A DNA stretch of 30,755 nt. It comes from Pseudomonadota bacterium (GTDB lineage Bacteria > Pseudomonadota > Gammaproteobacteria > Burkholderiales > Rhodocyclaceae). A program made the position numbers and the translations under genes. The DNA lies in the NCBI GenBank assembly GCA_023459095.1, contig JAEWVQ010000099.1, forward strand, positions 1 through 30,755, in the 5' to 3' direction. Position 1 is the first letter of the stretch. Each line of letters begins with the position of its first letter. The notes below the pieces were generated by a model. That model had not been told where the DNA came from. It ran no database searches and saw only the letters and a list, made by a program, of their open reading frames with translations. Positions 7,044 through 15,672 of this stretch are shown here, in pieces.

Positions 7044-8018
7044 ATGAATCCAGCCCAGACCCGCTCCATCCTCGCCATCTGCCTGATGGCCGCGTTCGCC
7101 GACCGCCACAAGGACGAGCGCGAGCGCGAGCACATCCGCCGCGTCGCCGAATCGCTCGCTCAGGACGGCGGCGCCGATCTCATCGGCCTGTACCAGGACG
7201 TCCTGCTCAAGCGCATCGACCTTGCCGCGGCCGCCCAGACGCTCGACAGCGCCGAGTTGCGCCAGCTCGCCTACGAGATGGCCGTCGGGGTGTGCGACGC
7301 CGACGGCGTGCATAACGCCGAGGAAGCCGCCTTTCTCGAGCGCCTGCGCGCCGCGCTCGGCCTTGACCGCGACGCCGCCGAACGTCAGCTCCACGATGCC
7401 GACGAGATTGCCGCGTTGCCGCTGAACAGCGCCCCGGTGCCGGCCGCTGCGGCAGCGCCCGCGGCCGCCCCTACGCCGGCGGCGGCCCAGCCCCCAGCCG
7501 GTCCGGACGGCGCCGAACTCGACCGCATGATCCTCAATGCCGCCATCCTCAACGGCGCCCTCGAACTGCTGCCGCAGTCGCTGGCGTCGATGGCGATCAT
7601 TCCGCTGCAGACCCGCCTCGTTTATCGCATCGGCAAGGCCCACGGCTATGAACTCGATCGCGGCCACATCACCGACTTCCTCGCCACCGTCGGTGTCGGC
7701 CTGACCTCGCAATACCTCGAACAGTACGGCCGCAAGCTCGTCGGCGGACTGCTCGGCAAGGTGCTGGGCAAGACCGGCAAGGCCATCGGCAGCGCGGCCA
7801 CCGGCTCGGCCTTTTCCTTTGCCACCACCTATGCGCTGGGCCAGGTCGCCCGCCGCTACTACGGCGGCGGTCGCACGCTCGACACCGCCGCGCTCAAGGC
7901 CGCGTTCGCCGGCCTGCTCGGCGAGGCGCGCGGCCTGCAGCAGCGCTACACCCCGGAGATCGAGCAACGCGCCCGCACCCTCGACGTCGGCAAGCTGATG
8001 AGCGAACTCCGCGCCTGA
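7044..8018 (+). CDS. TerB-like / DUF697 domain protein
   Basis: 324 aa. Residues ~1-125 form an all-helical TerB-like domain with acidic D-A-D-G-V-H-N-A-E-E-A-A-F-L motifs typical of tellurite-resistance TerB/DjlA N-termini, which may bind metal. Residues ~128-155 are an Ala/Pro linker. Residues ~158-300 form a DUF697-type region with hydrophobic segments (LLPQSLASMAIIPLQTRLVY and GLLGKVLGKTGKAIGSAATG). This region may associate with the membrane and is found in YcjF and in GTPase partners. The ATG at 7044 is chosen because the frame upstream runs through the divergent promoter; no clear ribosome-binding site is seen. It is a single-gene unit closed by a strong terminator. Biological role unknown, possibly envelope stress. 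Confidence 0.8.
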   Translation: MNPAQTRSILAICLMAAFADRHKDEREREHIRRVAESLAQDGGADLIGLYQDVLLKRIDLAAAAQTLDSAELRQLAYEMAVGVCDADGVHNAEEAAFLERLRAALGLDRDAAERQLHDADEIAALPLNSAPVPAAAAAPAAAPTPAAAQPPAGPDGAELDRMILNAAILNGALELLPQSLASMAIIPLQTRLVYRIGKAHGYELDRGHITDFLATVGVGLTSQYLEQYGRKLVGGLLGKVLGKTGKAIGSAATGSAFSFATTYALGQVARRYYGGGRTLDTAALKAAFAGLLGEARGLQQRYTPEIEQRARTLDVGKLMSELRA

Positions 8019-8073
8019 CCCTGACAACAGACGCCGGCAACTGCCCCGCCGGCCTCCCGAGCGGCCTCCGCAT

Positions 8074-8105
8074 TGCCGTACCCTGCCGGGTACGGCATTT
8101 TTTTT
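8074..8105 (+). terminator. Strong Rho-independent terminator
   Basis: TGCCGTACCC (8074-8083) pairs with GGGTACGGCA (8088-8097), 10 bp with a 4-nt loop, followed directly by eight T's (8098-8105). It ends the TerB-DUF697 unit. Confidence 0.95.
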
Positions 8106-8314
8106 GCTTGGCTCGCCTGACCCAGACGCCACCTCCGCCCCGTCCGACCTCGAACGAAAGTCATACAAGCCCTGCATGATCCGCACCCGGCGCGGCCTGC
8201 CCGCCGGAAATCCACAACATCCCGCACGGCCGACGGCGATCGATCAACGGCGACTTTGCGACACGCCTCTCCACGGCAGCGACAACCCGACATTCCGCCC
8301 CCCCCACGGCCCGT

Positions 8315-10357
8315 ATGAAGATCAATCTTCCCGTCACCCAGCGCGAACTCGTCCTGCCTCCCGGCCAGAACCTGGTCTCCCGCACCGATCTCAAGGGCGT
8401 CATCACCGAGGCCAACGACGCCTTCGTCGCCCTCAGCGGTTTCAGCCGCGACGAACTGATCGGCGCCAGCCACAACCTCGTGCGCCACCCCGACATGCCG
8501 GCGCAGGCCTTCGCCGACCTCTGGGCGACGGTCAGGGCGGGGCGGCCGTGGCGGGGCGTGGTCAAGAACCGGGCGAAGAACGGCGACCACTACTGGGTCG
8601 AGGCCACGGTGATTCCAGTCACCCGTGGCGGCGAGCCGGTCGGCTACATGTCGGTGCGCACCGCCCCCAGCCGCGCCCGGATCGTCGAGGCCGAACAGCT
8701 CTACGCCACGCTGCGCACCCGCCCGCAGCCGATGCTGCGCCGCCACGGCCTGCTCGATGCGCTCAGCCTGCGCCTGCGCATGGCGCTGGGCCTGCTCGCG
8801 CTGCTCGCCGCGCTCGTTGCTGGCGCCGGCTACGGGGTGCACAGCCTCGCCGCGGCCAATGCTGAGCTCCATGCCCTCCACACCGAAAAGCTGCAGCCCG
8901 CGATCGTCGTCGGGCAGATCCTGGTAGGGCTGAGCGAAGCGCACGCGCAGTCCGTGCGCGGCCACCCCGCCCAGGGCGTGAACAACGGCGCGGACGTCGA
9001 CGCCCTGCTCGCCCGCCTCGACGCCCTGCCGCTGTCGGCACGCGAGCGCGAGCTGCTCGCCGCCCTCGCCGCCGCTCGCCAGCGCCATGCCCGCGAGGGC
9101 CTCGTCGCGGCACGCGAAGCCCTGCTCGCGGCCGACCGCGAGCGCGCCGACGCATTACTGCGCGATCGCATCGATCCGCTCTACACCGCCGTGCGCACGG
9201 CGGGCGACGCGCTCCTCGCCGAGTTCGACGCCGCCACCGCGCGCGCGCGCGCCGCCGCCGACCAGCGCCAGGCGCGCTTCCGCATCCTCGCCATCGGTGC
9301 CGTGCTGCTCGTCGCCCTCGGCGCCGGCGCGGGCGGCCTGCTGCTGATCCGCGCCGTGCGCAGCGGCCTGCATGCCGCCAACCGCGCCTTCGACCGCATC
9401 GCCGAAGGCGACCTCACCGAGCGTATCGAAGTCGATCGCCGCGACGAGGTCGGCACCACCCTCGCCCGCCTCACCGTGATGCAGACCCGGATCAAGGAAA
9501 TGCTCGACCGCATCGGCAGTGCCGCAGCGCAGATCGAGGGCGACACCACCCGGCTGCACGGCGAGATGCACGACCTGGTCGCCCATGCCGGCATCCAGTT
9601 GCGCGACGTGCAAGGCGTGGTCACGACCACCGAAGAGTTCAGCCAGTCGATCGCCGACGTGGCCGCGGCGGCAAGCGCCAGCGCGCGCGACGCGGTTGCC
9701 GCCCGCCTGCAGGTCACCACCAGCAGCCGCGACATCGAACGCAGCATCGGCGCCACAGCGCAGGTCGTCGGCTCGGTACAGGCCTCCGGACGCACGATCC
9801 ACGAACTCGAACACGCGATCGAGCGCATCGGGCTCATCAGCCGGACGATCGGCGAAATCGCCGGCCAGACCAATCTGCTCGCCCTCAACGCCGCGATCGA
9901 GGCCGCGCGCGCCGGCGAACAGGGGCGCGGCTTCGCCATCGTCGCCGACGAAGTGCGCAAGCTCGCCGAGCGCACCGCCACCAGCACCGGCGACATCTCG
10001 ACGATGATCGCGGACATCCAGGCCATTACCGCCAAGGCCGTCGTGGACATGGAAGCGGCGGTCGGCGACGTCGACAACGGCATCGACATGATGCGCACCA
10101 GCGTCGCCGGGCTCGACGACATCACCCGCGCCAGCGTCGCCATGGCCGAACGTGCCGGCAGCATCGCCGCCAGCGCCGAACAGCAGGCCAGCGCCAGCAA
10201 CGACGTGGCGAGCCGCATGGAGCGCCTGTCCGCGCTCATCGCCAACAACACCGACACGGCGCGCAACGCGGCCCGCAAGGCCGAGAATGTCTGCACCCAG
10301 GCCATCCGGCTGAAGGCCCTGGTCGGCGAGTTCGAGCTCACCCGCCCGGGGCCCTGA
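8315..10357 (+). CDS. PAS-domain methyl-accepting chemotaxis protein (Aer-like, with extra sensory region)
   Basis: 680 aa. Residues ~1-125 form an Aer-type PAS domain (MKINLPVTQRE start, VSRTDLKGVITEANDAF, SGFSRDELIG, NLVRHPDMP). TM1 is ~155-174 (RMALGLLALLAALVAGAG) and TM2 ~322-346. Between them lie about 150 helical residues likely to be periplasmic. A HAMP domain follows (~347-400, FDRIAEGDLTERI), then a kinase-control domain. Its hairpin tip (~506-545) includes IAGQTNLLALNAAIEAARAG and FAIVADEVRKLAERT. Classical Aer has one membrane hairpin; here PAS sensing is combined with a periplasmic module. The start follows the family N-terminus; the ribosome-binding site is poor. It probably signals redox or energy state to CheA/CheW and belongs functionally with fliC downstream. 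Confidence 0.93.
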   Translation: MKINLPVTQRELVLPPGQNLVSRTDLKGVITEANDAFVALSGFSRDELIGASHNLVRHPDMPAQAFADLWATVRAGRPWRGVVKNRAKNGDHYWVEATVIPVTRGGEPVGYMSVRTAPSRARIVEAEQLYATLRTRPQPMLRRHGLLDALSLRLRMALGLLALLAALVAGAGYGVHSLAAANAELHALHTEKLQPAIVVGQILVGLSEAHAQSVRGHPAQGVNNGADVDALLARLDALPLSARERELLAALAAARQRHAREGLVAAREALLAADRERADALLRDRIDPLYTAVRTAGDALLAEFDAATARARAAADQRQARFRILAIGAVLLVALGAGAGGLLLIRAVRSGLHAANRAFDRIAEGDLTERIEVDRRDEVGTTLARLTVMQTRIKEMLDRIGSAAAQIEGDTTRLHGEMHDLVAHAGIQLRDVQGVVTTTEEFSQSIADVAAAASASARDAVAARLQVTTSSRDIERSIGATAQVVGSVQASGRTIHELEHAIERIGLISRTIGEIAGQTNLLALNAAIEAARAGEQGRGFAIVADEVRKLAERTATSTGDISTMIADIQAITAKAVVDMEAAVGDVDNGIDMMRTSVAGLDDITRASVAMAERAGSIAASAEQQASASNDVASRMERLSALIANNTDTARNAARKAENVCTQAIRLKALVGEFELTRPGP

Positions 10358-10417
10358 CCCGGCTCGCCGGGACCGGGCCGCTTCGCTGCCCGCCACCGCG
10401 CACCACACCATCGCCCC

Positions 10418-10446
10418 TTGGTGGGCCTCGCCGGCGAGCGCATAAT
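10418..10446 (+). promoter_or_regulatory. Possible sigma-70 promoter of the diguanylate cyclase gene
   Basis: TTGGTG (10418-10423), an exact 17-bp spacer and CATAAT (10441-10446) lie 69 bp before the GGDEF gene start. Confidence 0.45.
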
Positions 10447-10514
10447 CCAGCCCCAGGTACGCATATTGGGCAGCGCCCGGCGCCGAGCCCCCGACCCCGT
10501 CCACCGACCCCGCC

Positions 10515-12308
10515 ATGGCAGAGTTTTCCAACCCGTCCGAGATCGCCCGCGAAACCCTCCGCCAACTGGCCCTGCGGCGCATCGCGCCGACCCCCGAGCA
10601 CTATCTGCAGATCTACCACGAGATCGCCGGCACCCAACCCGCGGTGAATTTCTCCGAGACCTTCATCCGTCAGCTCACCCGGCGCCTGCCGCGCGACACC
10701 GGCGAACGCCAGCGCCTTGCCCGCCAGCTCAACCTCGCGCTCGCCGAAGGCCGCGCCGAGGCCTGCGAGCAGGCGCTCAGCGACTATCTCGACAGCTTCG
10801 AGCCCCCGCCCCAGCCCGACTGGGGCGAGACCATCGCCGACCTGCTGCGCCAGTGGGAAGGCCGGCAACTGGGCTGGACCACTGCACGCAAGCGCGAAGC
10901 GCTCGAACGCGTGCTCGCCGCCGGCGACCCGATCACCCTGCACACCCGCCTGCAAGGCCTGCTGCGCTCGTGGACCCAGGCGCCGGTCGATCCCGAACAA
11001 CCGCCCCCCGCGGTCGCCCCCACCCACCTCTCCGCGCCGCCCGCCGCGCCCGAACCCGCGGTCGAAATCCGCCTCGTCGGCAACGACGCCGCAGGCGAGT
11101 TGCTGGCGGCACAGCGGACCGCGCTGCTGCTCGCGCTCGACACCGTGCTGCCCGCCTTTCTCGGCGAGCACCCCGAACTCCTCGCCGACGCCGCAATGCT
11201 CGCCGACCTCGCGCGCAAGGCCGACTCCCAGCGCGCCCTCGCCACGCTCGGCACACAGCTGCGCGGCTTCGCCCACCGCCTGGAGATGACCGCCGCCGAC
11301 TCGGCCGAAATCCGCGCCGGCCTCGCCGAACTGCTCCGTCTGCTGCTGCAGAACATCGACGAACTGGTGATCGACGACCAATGGCTCACCGGCCAGATCG
11401 CCATGCTGCGCGAAGTCATCGACCAGCCGGCAACGCCGCGCCTGATCGACGACGCCGGGCGGCGGCTCAAGGAGGTCATCTACAAGCAGAGCCAGCTCAA
11501 GCACAACCTCGCCGAAGCCCAGCGCGCGCTGAAGGAGACCCTCGCCGGCTTCGTCGACCAGCTCGCCCGCCTTGCCGCGAGCACCGGCAGCTATCACGAC
11601 AAGATGGGGCGCTGCGCGCAGAAAATCGCCGAAGCGCGCGACATCGCCGAGATCGGCACCCTGCTCGACGAGGTCATGGCCGAAACCCGCAGCATCCAGC
11701 GCGAGGCCGGCCGCTCCCACGCCGAACTGGAAGCCGCCCGCCAGCGCGCGAGCACGGCGGAAACCCGCATCGCCGCGATGCAGCAGGAGCTCGACGAAGC
11801 CAGCCGGCTGATGCGCCACGACCAGCTCACCGGCGCCCTCAACCGCCGCGGCCTCGAGGAAATGTTCGCCGTCGAGACCTCGCGCGCCGCGCGCCGCCAC
11901 GCCCCGCTCAGCCTGGCGCTGCTCGACCTCGACAACTTCAAGAAACTCAACGACAGCCTCGGCCACCAGGCCGGCGACGACGCCCTCATCCACCTCGTCG
12001 CCACCGCGCGCCAGCATCTACGCCCGCAGGACACCCTCGCCCGCCACGGCGGCGAGGAGTTCGTCATCCTGCTGCCCGACACCGATCCCGAACAGGCGAG
12101 CGCCGCGCTCGTGCGCCTGCAGCGCGAACTCACGCGTTCGTACTTCATGGCCGGCAACCAGAAGGTCGTGATCACCTTCAGTGCCGGGACTACGCCCTGG
12201 ATCGCCGGTGAGCCGCTCGACCGCGTGCTGGCCCGTGCCGACGCGGCGATGTACGAGGCCAAGCACAGCGGCAAGAACCGCGTCGTACTCAAGCGGCCGG
12301 AGCAGTAG
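10515..12308 (+). CDS. GGDEF-domain diguanylate cyclase
   Basis: 597 aa. Residues 1-~340 are a helical region with no family I recognise. It starts MAEFSNPSEIARETLRQLA and has a Pro/Ala-rich linker around residues 155-180. Residues ~345-435 look like a coiled coil. The GGDEF domain (~436-597) contains DQLTGALNRRGLEEMF, LDLDNFKKLND, the active GGEEF at 512-516 and the product-inhibition I-site RPQD at 503-506, exactly five residues before it. It should therefore be an active, feedback-inhibited enzyme making cyclic di-GMP from two GTP. No transmembrane segment is evident, so it is probably cytoplasmic. Its place between a chemoreceptor and flagellin suggests control of motility versus attachment. 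Confidence 0.94.
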   Translation: MAEFSNPSEIARETLRQLALRRIAPTPEHYLQIYHEIAGTQPAVNFSETFIRQLTRRLPRDTGERQRLARQLNLALAEGRAEACEQALSDYLDSFEPPPQPDWGETIADLLRQWEGRQLGWTTARKREALERVLAAGDPITLHTRLQGLLRSWTQAPVDPEQPPPAVAPTHLSAPPAAPEPAVEIRLVGNDAAGELLAAQRTALLLALDTVLPAFLGEHPELLADAAMLADLARKADSQRALATLGTQLRGFAHRLEMTAADSAEIRAGLAELLRLLLQNIDELVIDDQWLTGQIAMLREVIDQPATPRLIDDAGRRLKEVIYKQSQLKHNLAEAQRALKETLAGFVDQLARLAASTGSYHDKMGRCAQKIAEARDIAEIGTLLDEVMAETRSIQREAGRSHAELEAARQRASTAETRIAAMQQELDEASRLMRHDQLTGALNRRGLEEMFAVETSRAARRHAPLSLALLDLDNFKKLNDSLGHQAGDDALIHLVATARQHLRPQDTLARHGGEEFVILLPDTDPEQASAALVRLQRELTRSYFMAGNQKVVITFSAGTTPWIAGEPLDRVLARADAAMYEAKHSGKNRVVLKRPEQ

Positions 12309-12448
12309 CCCGCCGGCGGCGCCCGGCCGCCAGCAACCGGCAAACGCGACCGGCAGCGGCAGGCAATTCTTGCCGCCCCATGCCGGAGCGATCGCCAAGC
12401 CGCATCAAAAACTCAACAAATCAGCGGCTTGAATCACTCGCAAAGTCC

Positions 12449-12464
12449 TGGCACACATCTCGCT
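12449..12464 (+). promoter_or_regulatory. Sigma-54 (RpoN) -24/-12 promoter of fliC
   Basis: TGGCAC at 12449-12454, N5, then TCGCT at 12460-12464. The invariant GG (12450-12451) and GC (12462-12463) are separated by exactly 10 bases, as RpoN requires; only the first -12 T-T is T-C. Predicted transcription starts near 12475, leaving about an 87-nt leader before fliC. Confidence 0.72.
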
Positions 12465-12561
12465 TATATCCGCTCAGAAGGCTCGCAGGTCGCACCACTC
12501 GCGATGTTGTCCTCCCGACGACCCGAGCATCCGCCTAACCGGATATGGAAGGAGATTGAAA

Positions 12562-14115
12562 ATGGCCCAGGTCATCAACACCAACATCGCCTCGCTCAAC
12601 ACCCAGCGCCATCTCAACGGCTCGCAGGGCGCATTGGCGACCTCGCTGCAACGCCTGTCCTCCGGCCTGCGCATCAACAGCGCCAAGGACGACGCCGCCG
12701 GCCTCGCCATCTCCGAACGCATGACCTCGCAGATCCGCGGCCAGGATCAGGCGCGGCGCAACGCCAACGACGGCATCTCGCTGGCGCAGACCGCCGAAGG
12801 CGCGCTCGCCTCGTCGAGCGACATGCTGCAGCGCATCCGCGAACTCGCCGTGCAGTCGGCCAACGCCACCAACTCGGCCTCCGACCGCAAGGCGCTCAAC
12901 GACGAGGTGAACGCACTCACCTCCGAACTGAACCGCATCGCGCAGACCACCCAGTTCAACGGCAAGAACCTGCTCGACGGCTCCTTCACCTCGGCCAACT
13001 TCCAGATCGGCGCCAACGCTCACCAGACGATCACCGCCACCTCGGCCAACTTCACCACCACCGCCTACGGCAACTACCGCATCGGCGGCCTCGCCGCGGC
13101 GACTACCGGCGGCGTCGGCGACCTCACCGTGGGCAGCCAGCCGGGGGCGATCATGGCGCAGGTCGGCACGCCGCCCGCTTCGGCGATCGCCGGCGGCACG
13201 CTCACCGTGAACGGGGGCTACGGCACCGCCGACATTCCCTACGACGCCGGCAGCAGCGCGCGTGTGGTGGCCGCCAAGGTCAATGCCCAGACCACCGCCA
13301 CCGGCGTGTCCGCGACGGCGCGGACGGAAGTGCAACTCAACGACTTCCAGACTGGCACGTCCTACACGCTGAAGCTTGCCGCGGACAACGGCACCAACCA
13401 GGGCCTGACCCTGTCCTTCACCGTCGGCAGCGGCGGCACCGCCGACGACTACGCCGCGGCGATCAACGCCTTCAACGACGTCGCCTCGAAGACCGGCGTC
13501 ACCGCCAAGCTCAACGACAGCGGCGACGGCATCGTGCTGACCAACTCGGCCGGCAACGACATCAAGCTCATCAACACCTCGGACACCGGCACCTTCGACA
13601 TCACCGCCAACGACCCGGCGCGCACCTCGATCGTCGACAACGCCGCGGCGGTCGGCTCCGCGGGCGCCTTCGGTGCCGACGAATACGTGATCACCGGTCA
13701 GATCACGCTCGACTCCGACCGCTCGTTCAGCGCCGTCGATACCGCCGGCGGCCCCGGCGGCTTCCTGCTCACCACGGGCTCGACCGCGGGCGCCCTGCAG
13801 ACGGTGTCGGAGATGGACGTCAGCACCGTCGATGCCTCCAACCGCACGCTGGCCATGGTCGATTCCGCGCTCGCCGCGATCAACAGCCAACGCGCCAAGT
13901 ACGGCGCCTTGCAGTCGCGCTTCGAGAACACCATCGCCAACCTGCAGATCTCGTCGGAGAACCTGTCGGCCTCGCGCAGCCGCATCCGCGACACCGACTT
14001 CGCCGCCGAAACCGCAGAACTGACCCGCGCGCAGATCCTGCAGCAGGCCGGCACCGCGATGCTGTCGCAGGCCAACGCGCTGCCGCAGCAGGTGCTGTCG
14101 CTGCTGCAGGGGTGA
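12562..14115 (+). CDS. fliC: Flagellin FliC
   Basis: 517 aa. The ATG at 12562 is preceded by AAGGAG (12549-12554). The conserved N-terminal D0/D1 region (1-~140) starts MAQVINTNIASLNTQRHLNG and contains LQRLSSGLRINSAKDDAAGL and the R-R-N-A-N-D-G-I-S-L-A-Q-T-A-E-G-A-L motif. The C-terminal D1/D0 (~425-517) includes FENTIANLQISSENLSASRS and ends LPQQVLSLLQG. The central part is long, variable and rich in Ser/Thr/Ala/Gly, offering many O-glycosylation sites. No cysteine is present. It polymerises as the flagellar filament after export through the flagellar type III system. A sigma-54-type promoter lies upstream, and a terminator separates it from the glycosylation island. No flaG, fliD or fliS follows. 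Confidence 0.98.
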   Translation: MAQVINTNIASLNTQRHLNGSQGALATSLQRLSSGLRINSAKDDAAGLAISERMTSQIRGQDQARRNANDGISLAQTAEGALASSSDMLQRIRELAVQSANATNSASDRKALNDEVNALTSELNRIAQTTQFNGKNLLDGSFTSANFQIGANAHQTITATSANFTTTAYGNYRIGGLAAATTGGVGDLTVGSQPGAIMAQVGTPPASAIAGGTLTVNGGYGTADIPYDAGSSARVVAAKVNAQTTATGVSATARTEVQLNDFQTGTSYTLKLAADNGTNQGLTLSFTVGSGGTADDYAAAINAFNDVASKTGVTAKLNDSGDGIVLTNSAGNDIKLINTSDTGTFDITANDPARTSIVDNAAAVGSAGAFGADEYVITGQITLDSDRSFSAVDTAGGPGGFLLTTGSTAGALQTVSEMDVSTVDASNRTLAMVDSALAAINSQRAKYGALQSRFENTIANLQISSENLSASRSRIRDTDFAAETAELTRAQILQQAGTAMLSQANALPQQVLSLLQG

Positions 14116-14131
14116 GACCGCGCCCGACGCA

Positions 14132-14163
14132 GACAAGCCCGCCTCGGCGGGCTTTGTCGTTTA
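14132..14163 (+). terminator. Rho-independent terminator of fliC
   Basis: AAGCCCGC (14135-14142) pairs with GCGGGCTT (14147-14154) around a CTCG loop, followed by TTGTCGTTT. It lies 20 bp after the fliC stop. Confidence 0.85.
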
Positions 14164-14345
14164 CTGCATTGAAAGTAAAATCCGGCGACTCTGCGTCCCA
14201 TCGCAATGGCGCTGCGCCAGATTTCACAGCGTCCGCCATGCGCACCGTCCCGCACGGCCTCATCCCCATCGCCAGCGACGCGCGCGGGCTTACTGCGACA
14301 CAAGCGGGGCCTTTCCTCACGACCGTGGGGAAACATGGAGCCCCC

Positions 14346-14372
14346 TTAAGGTTTCAGGAATTTTGCCGCTAT
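14346..14372 (+). promoter_or_regulatory. Sigma-28 (FliA)-type promoter of the glycosylation island
   Basis: TTAAGGTTT at 14346-14354 and GCCGCTAT at 14365-14372 resemble the flagellar sigma-28 consensus TAAAGTTT ... GCCGATAA. The spacing is TTAA-N15-GCCG. The element lies 32 bp before the ATG of the ACP gene, giving a short leader that contains GTAAGG as a possible ribosome-binding site. This would place the island under flagellar class III control. Confidence 0.68.
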
Positions 14373-14404
14373 TTCACCCACTACCCTGTAAGGCCTACCC
14401 TCCC

Positions 14405-14629
14405 ATGAGCAGCATCGACCAGTTCATCGAAAACTTCCTCAACGCCTGCGACTTTCAGGAGCCCGTCGAAGTCACCGCCGACACCGAACTGCTCAGCCTG
14501 CCGGAATGGGACTCCGTCGCGGCGCTGGCAATGATCGTGATGTTCGATGTCGAGTACGGCAAGGCCATCACCGGGGACAACCTCAAGAACGCCGTCACCG
14601 TCGGCGATCTTTACCGTCTGCTGGGATAA
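14405..14629 (+). CDS. Acyl carrier protein (dedicated, island-encoded)
   Basis: 74 aa, acidic and helical, with the phosphopantetheine attachment serine S37 in LPEWDSVAALAMIV (DSV in place of the usual DSL). The ATG at 14405 begins MSSIDQFIENFLNA; a longer upstream ATG would overlap the sigma-28-like promoter. The holo-protein carries acyl groups as thioesters. It is the first gene of the island, 5 bp before a KAS III gene, so it most likely carries a special short acyl chain for sugar decoration rather than serving bulk fatty-acid synthesis. ACP/KAS III/SDR sets of this type are known in Pseudomonas flagellin glycosylation islands. Confidence 0.9.
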   Translation: MSSIDQFIENFLNACDFQEPVEVTADTELLSLPEWDSVAALAMIVMFDVEYGKAITGDNLKNAVTVGDLYRLLG

Positions 14630-14634
14630 GTGCC

Positions 14635-15672
14635 ATGGCACTCTCCACGCTGCACGGGGTTCGCTTTGCCGGCATGGCCAGTTGCGTACCCAAACGCGTC
14701 ATTCACAACATTCATGACGCGCCCCCGCGCATCCGCTCCGAACGGGAACGTCTGGTACGCAACATCGGCATTCAGACACGGCGCTTGTGTCCGGCATGGC
14801 AGTGCTTTTCCGATCTCGCCTTTGACGCCACCGAAAAGCTGATGGCCGATCTGGGATGGGCGCGAGAGGAAATCGACGCGCTCATCGTCGTCACGCAGTC
14901 GCCGGACTATCTGATCCCGGCCACCGCCATCATCTTGCAGGACCGGCTGCAACTGCCGCACACCACGATTGCTTTCGACGTCAATCTGGGCTGCTCCGCC
15001 TATCCGTTCGGGCTGCATCTGCTCGGCAGCATGATCGCTGCCGGAGGTGTAAAAAAAGGGCTGCTGCTGGTCGGCGACAGATCGGGCAGCGAACGCGACC
15101 CCCTGTTTTCTGATGCGGCCACGGCCACGGCGCTCGAATTCGACGCGAGTGCGGCTCCGATGCACTTCGACCTCAACAGCGACGGCAGCGGCTACAAGGC
15201 GATCATGCTGCCGGTCGGCGGCCACCGCGAGCCGTTCCGCTGCGAGCACACGCTCGCTCACAAGGACGAGAACGATTTCTGGCGCTCATCGATGGAACTG
15301 GTGCTCGACGGTCCGGCGGTCCTCAGTTTCTCGACGCAGCGTGTGCCGCCCGCCGTCGAAAAACTGCTGGTACATACCGGCATCGCCAAAGACGAAATCG
15401 ACTACTTCATCTTCCACCAGGCCAACCGGATGATCAACGAGACCATCCGCAAGAAGCTCGGCCTGCCCGTGGAGAAGGTGCCGTCGACGTTGCACGACTT
15501 CGGCAACACCAGCGGCGCATCCCTGCCCGTGACGGTCACCGCGCGCCTGCACGAGATCCTGAGTCAGGGCAGGCACCGGCTGCTGTTCAGCGGCTTCGGT
15601 ATCGGCCTGTCGTGGGGCACCGCGATCATCGATATCGACTCCGCCCGCTTCCCCGCACTAATCGAGTCATGA
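14635..15672 (+). CDS. 3-oxoacyl-ACP synthase III (FabH-like)
   Basis: 345 aa with the complete KAS III triad: C120 in NLGCSAYPFG, H261 in FIFHQANRMI and N291 in HDFGNTSGASLPV. It would condense an acyl-CoA starter with malonyl-ACP to give a 3-oxoacyl-ACP such as acetoacetyl-ACP. The ATG at 14635 lies 5 bp after the ACP stop. The gene end overlaps the next start by ATGA. With the ACP and SDR neighbours this gives a minimal route to 3-oxo or 3-hydroxyacyl-ACP. A comparable set makes the 3-hydroxybutyryl group of the modified viosamine on Pseudomonas syringae flagellin. Whether the same acyl group is made here is inference. Confidence 0.9.
   Translation: MALSTLHGVRFAGMASCVPKRVIHNIHDAPPRIRSERERLVRNIGIQTRRLCPAWQCFSDLAFDATEKLMADLGWAREEIDALIVVTQSPDYLIPATAIILQDRLQLPHTTIAFDVNLGCSAYPFGLHLLGSMIAAGGVKKGLLLVGDRSGSERDPLFSDAATATALEFDASAAPMHFDLNSDGSGYKAIMLPVGGHREPFRCEHTLAHKDENDFWRSSMELVLDGPAVLSFSTQRVPPAVEKLLVHTGIAKDEIDYFIFHQANRMINETIRKKLGLPVEKVPSTLHDFGNTSGASLPVTVTARLHEILSQGRHRLLFSGFGIGLSWGTAIIDIDSARFPALIES

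Noticed and set aside
8106..8314. Sigma-28 promoter before the chemoreceptor gene
   Set aside because: A GCCGACGG word is present, but no TAAA-like element lies at 14-16 bp.
13037..13800. Possible repeat or second gene in the variable middle of fliC
   Set aside because: It is the normal variable D2/D3 part of flagellin in the same frame.
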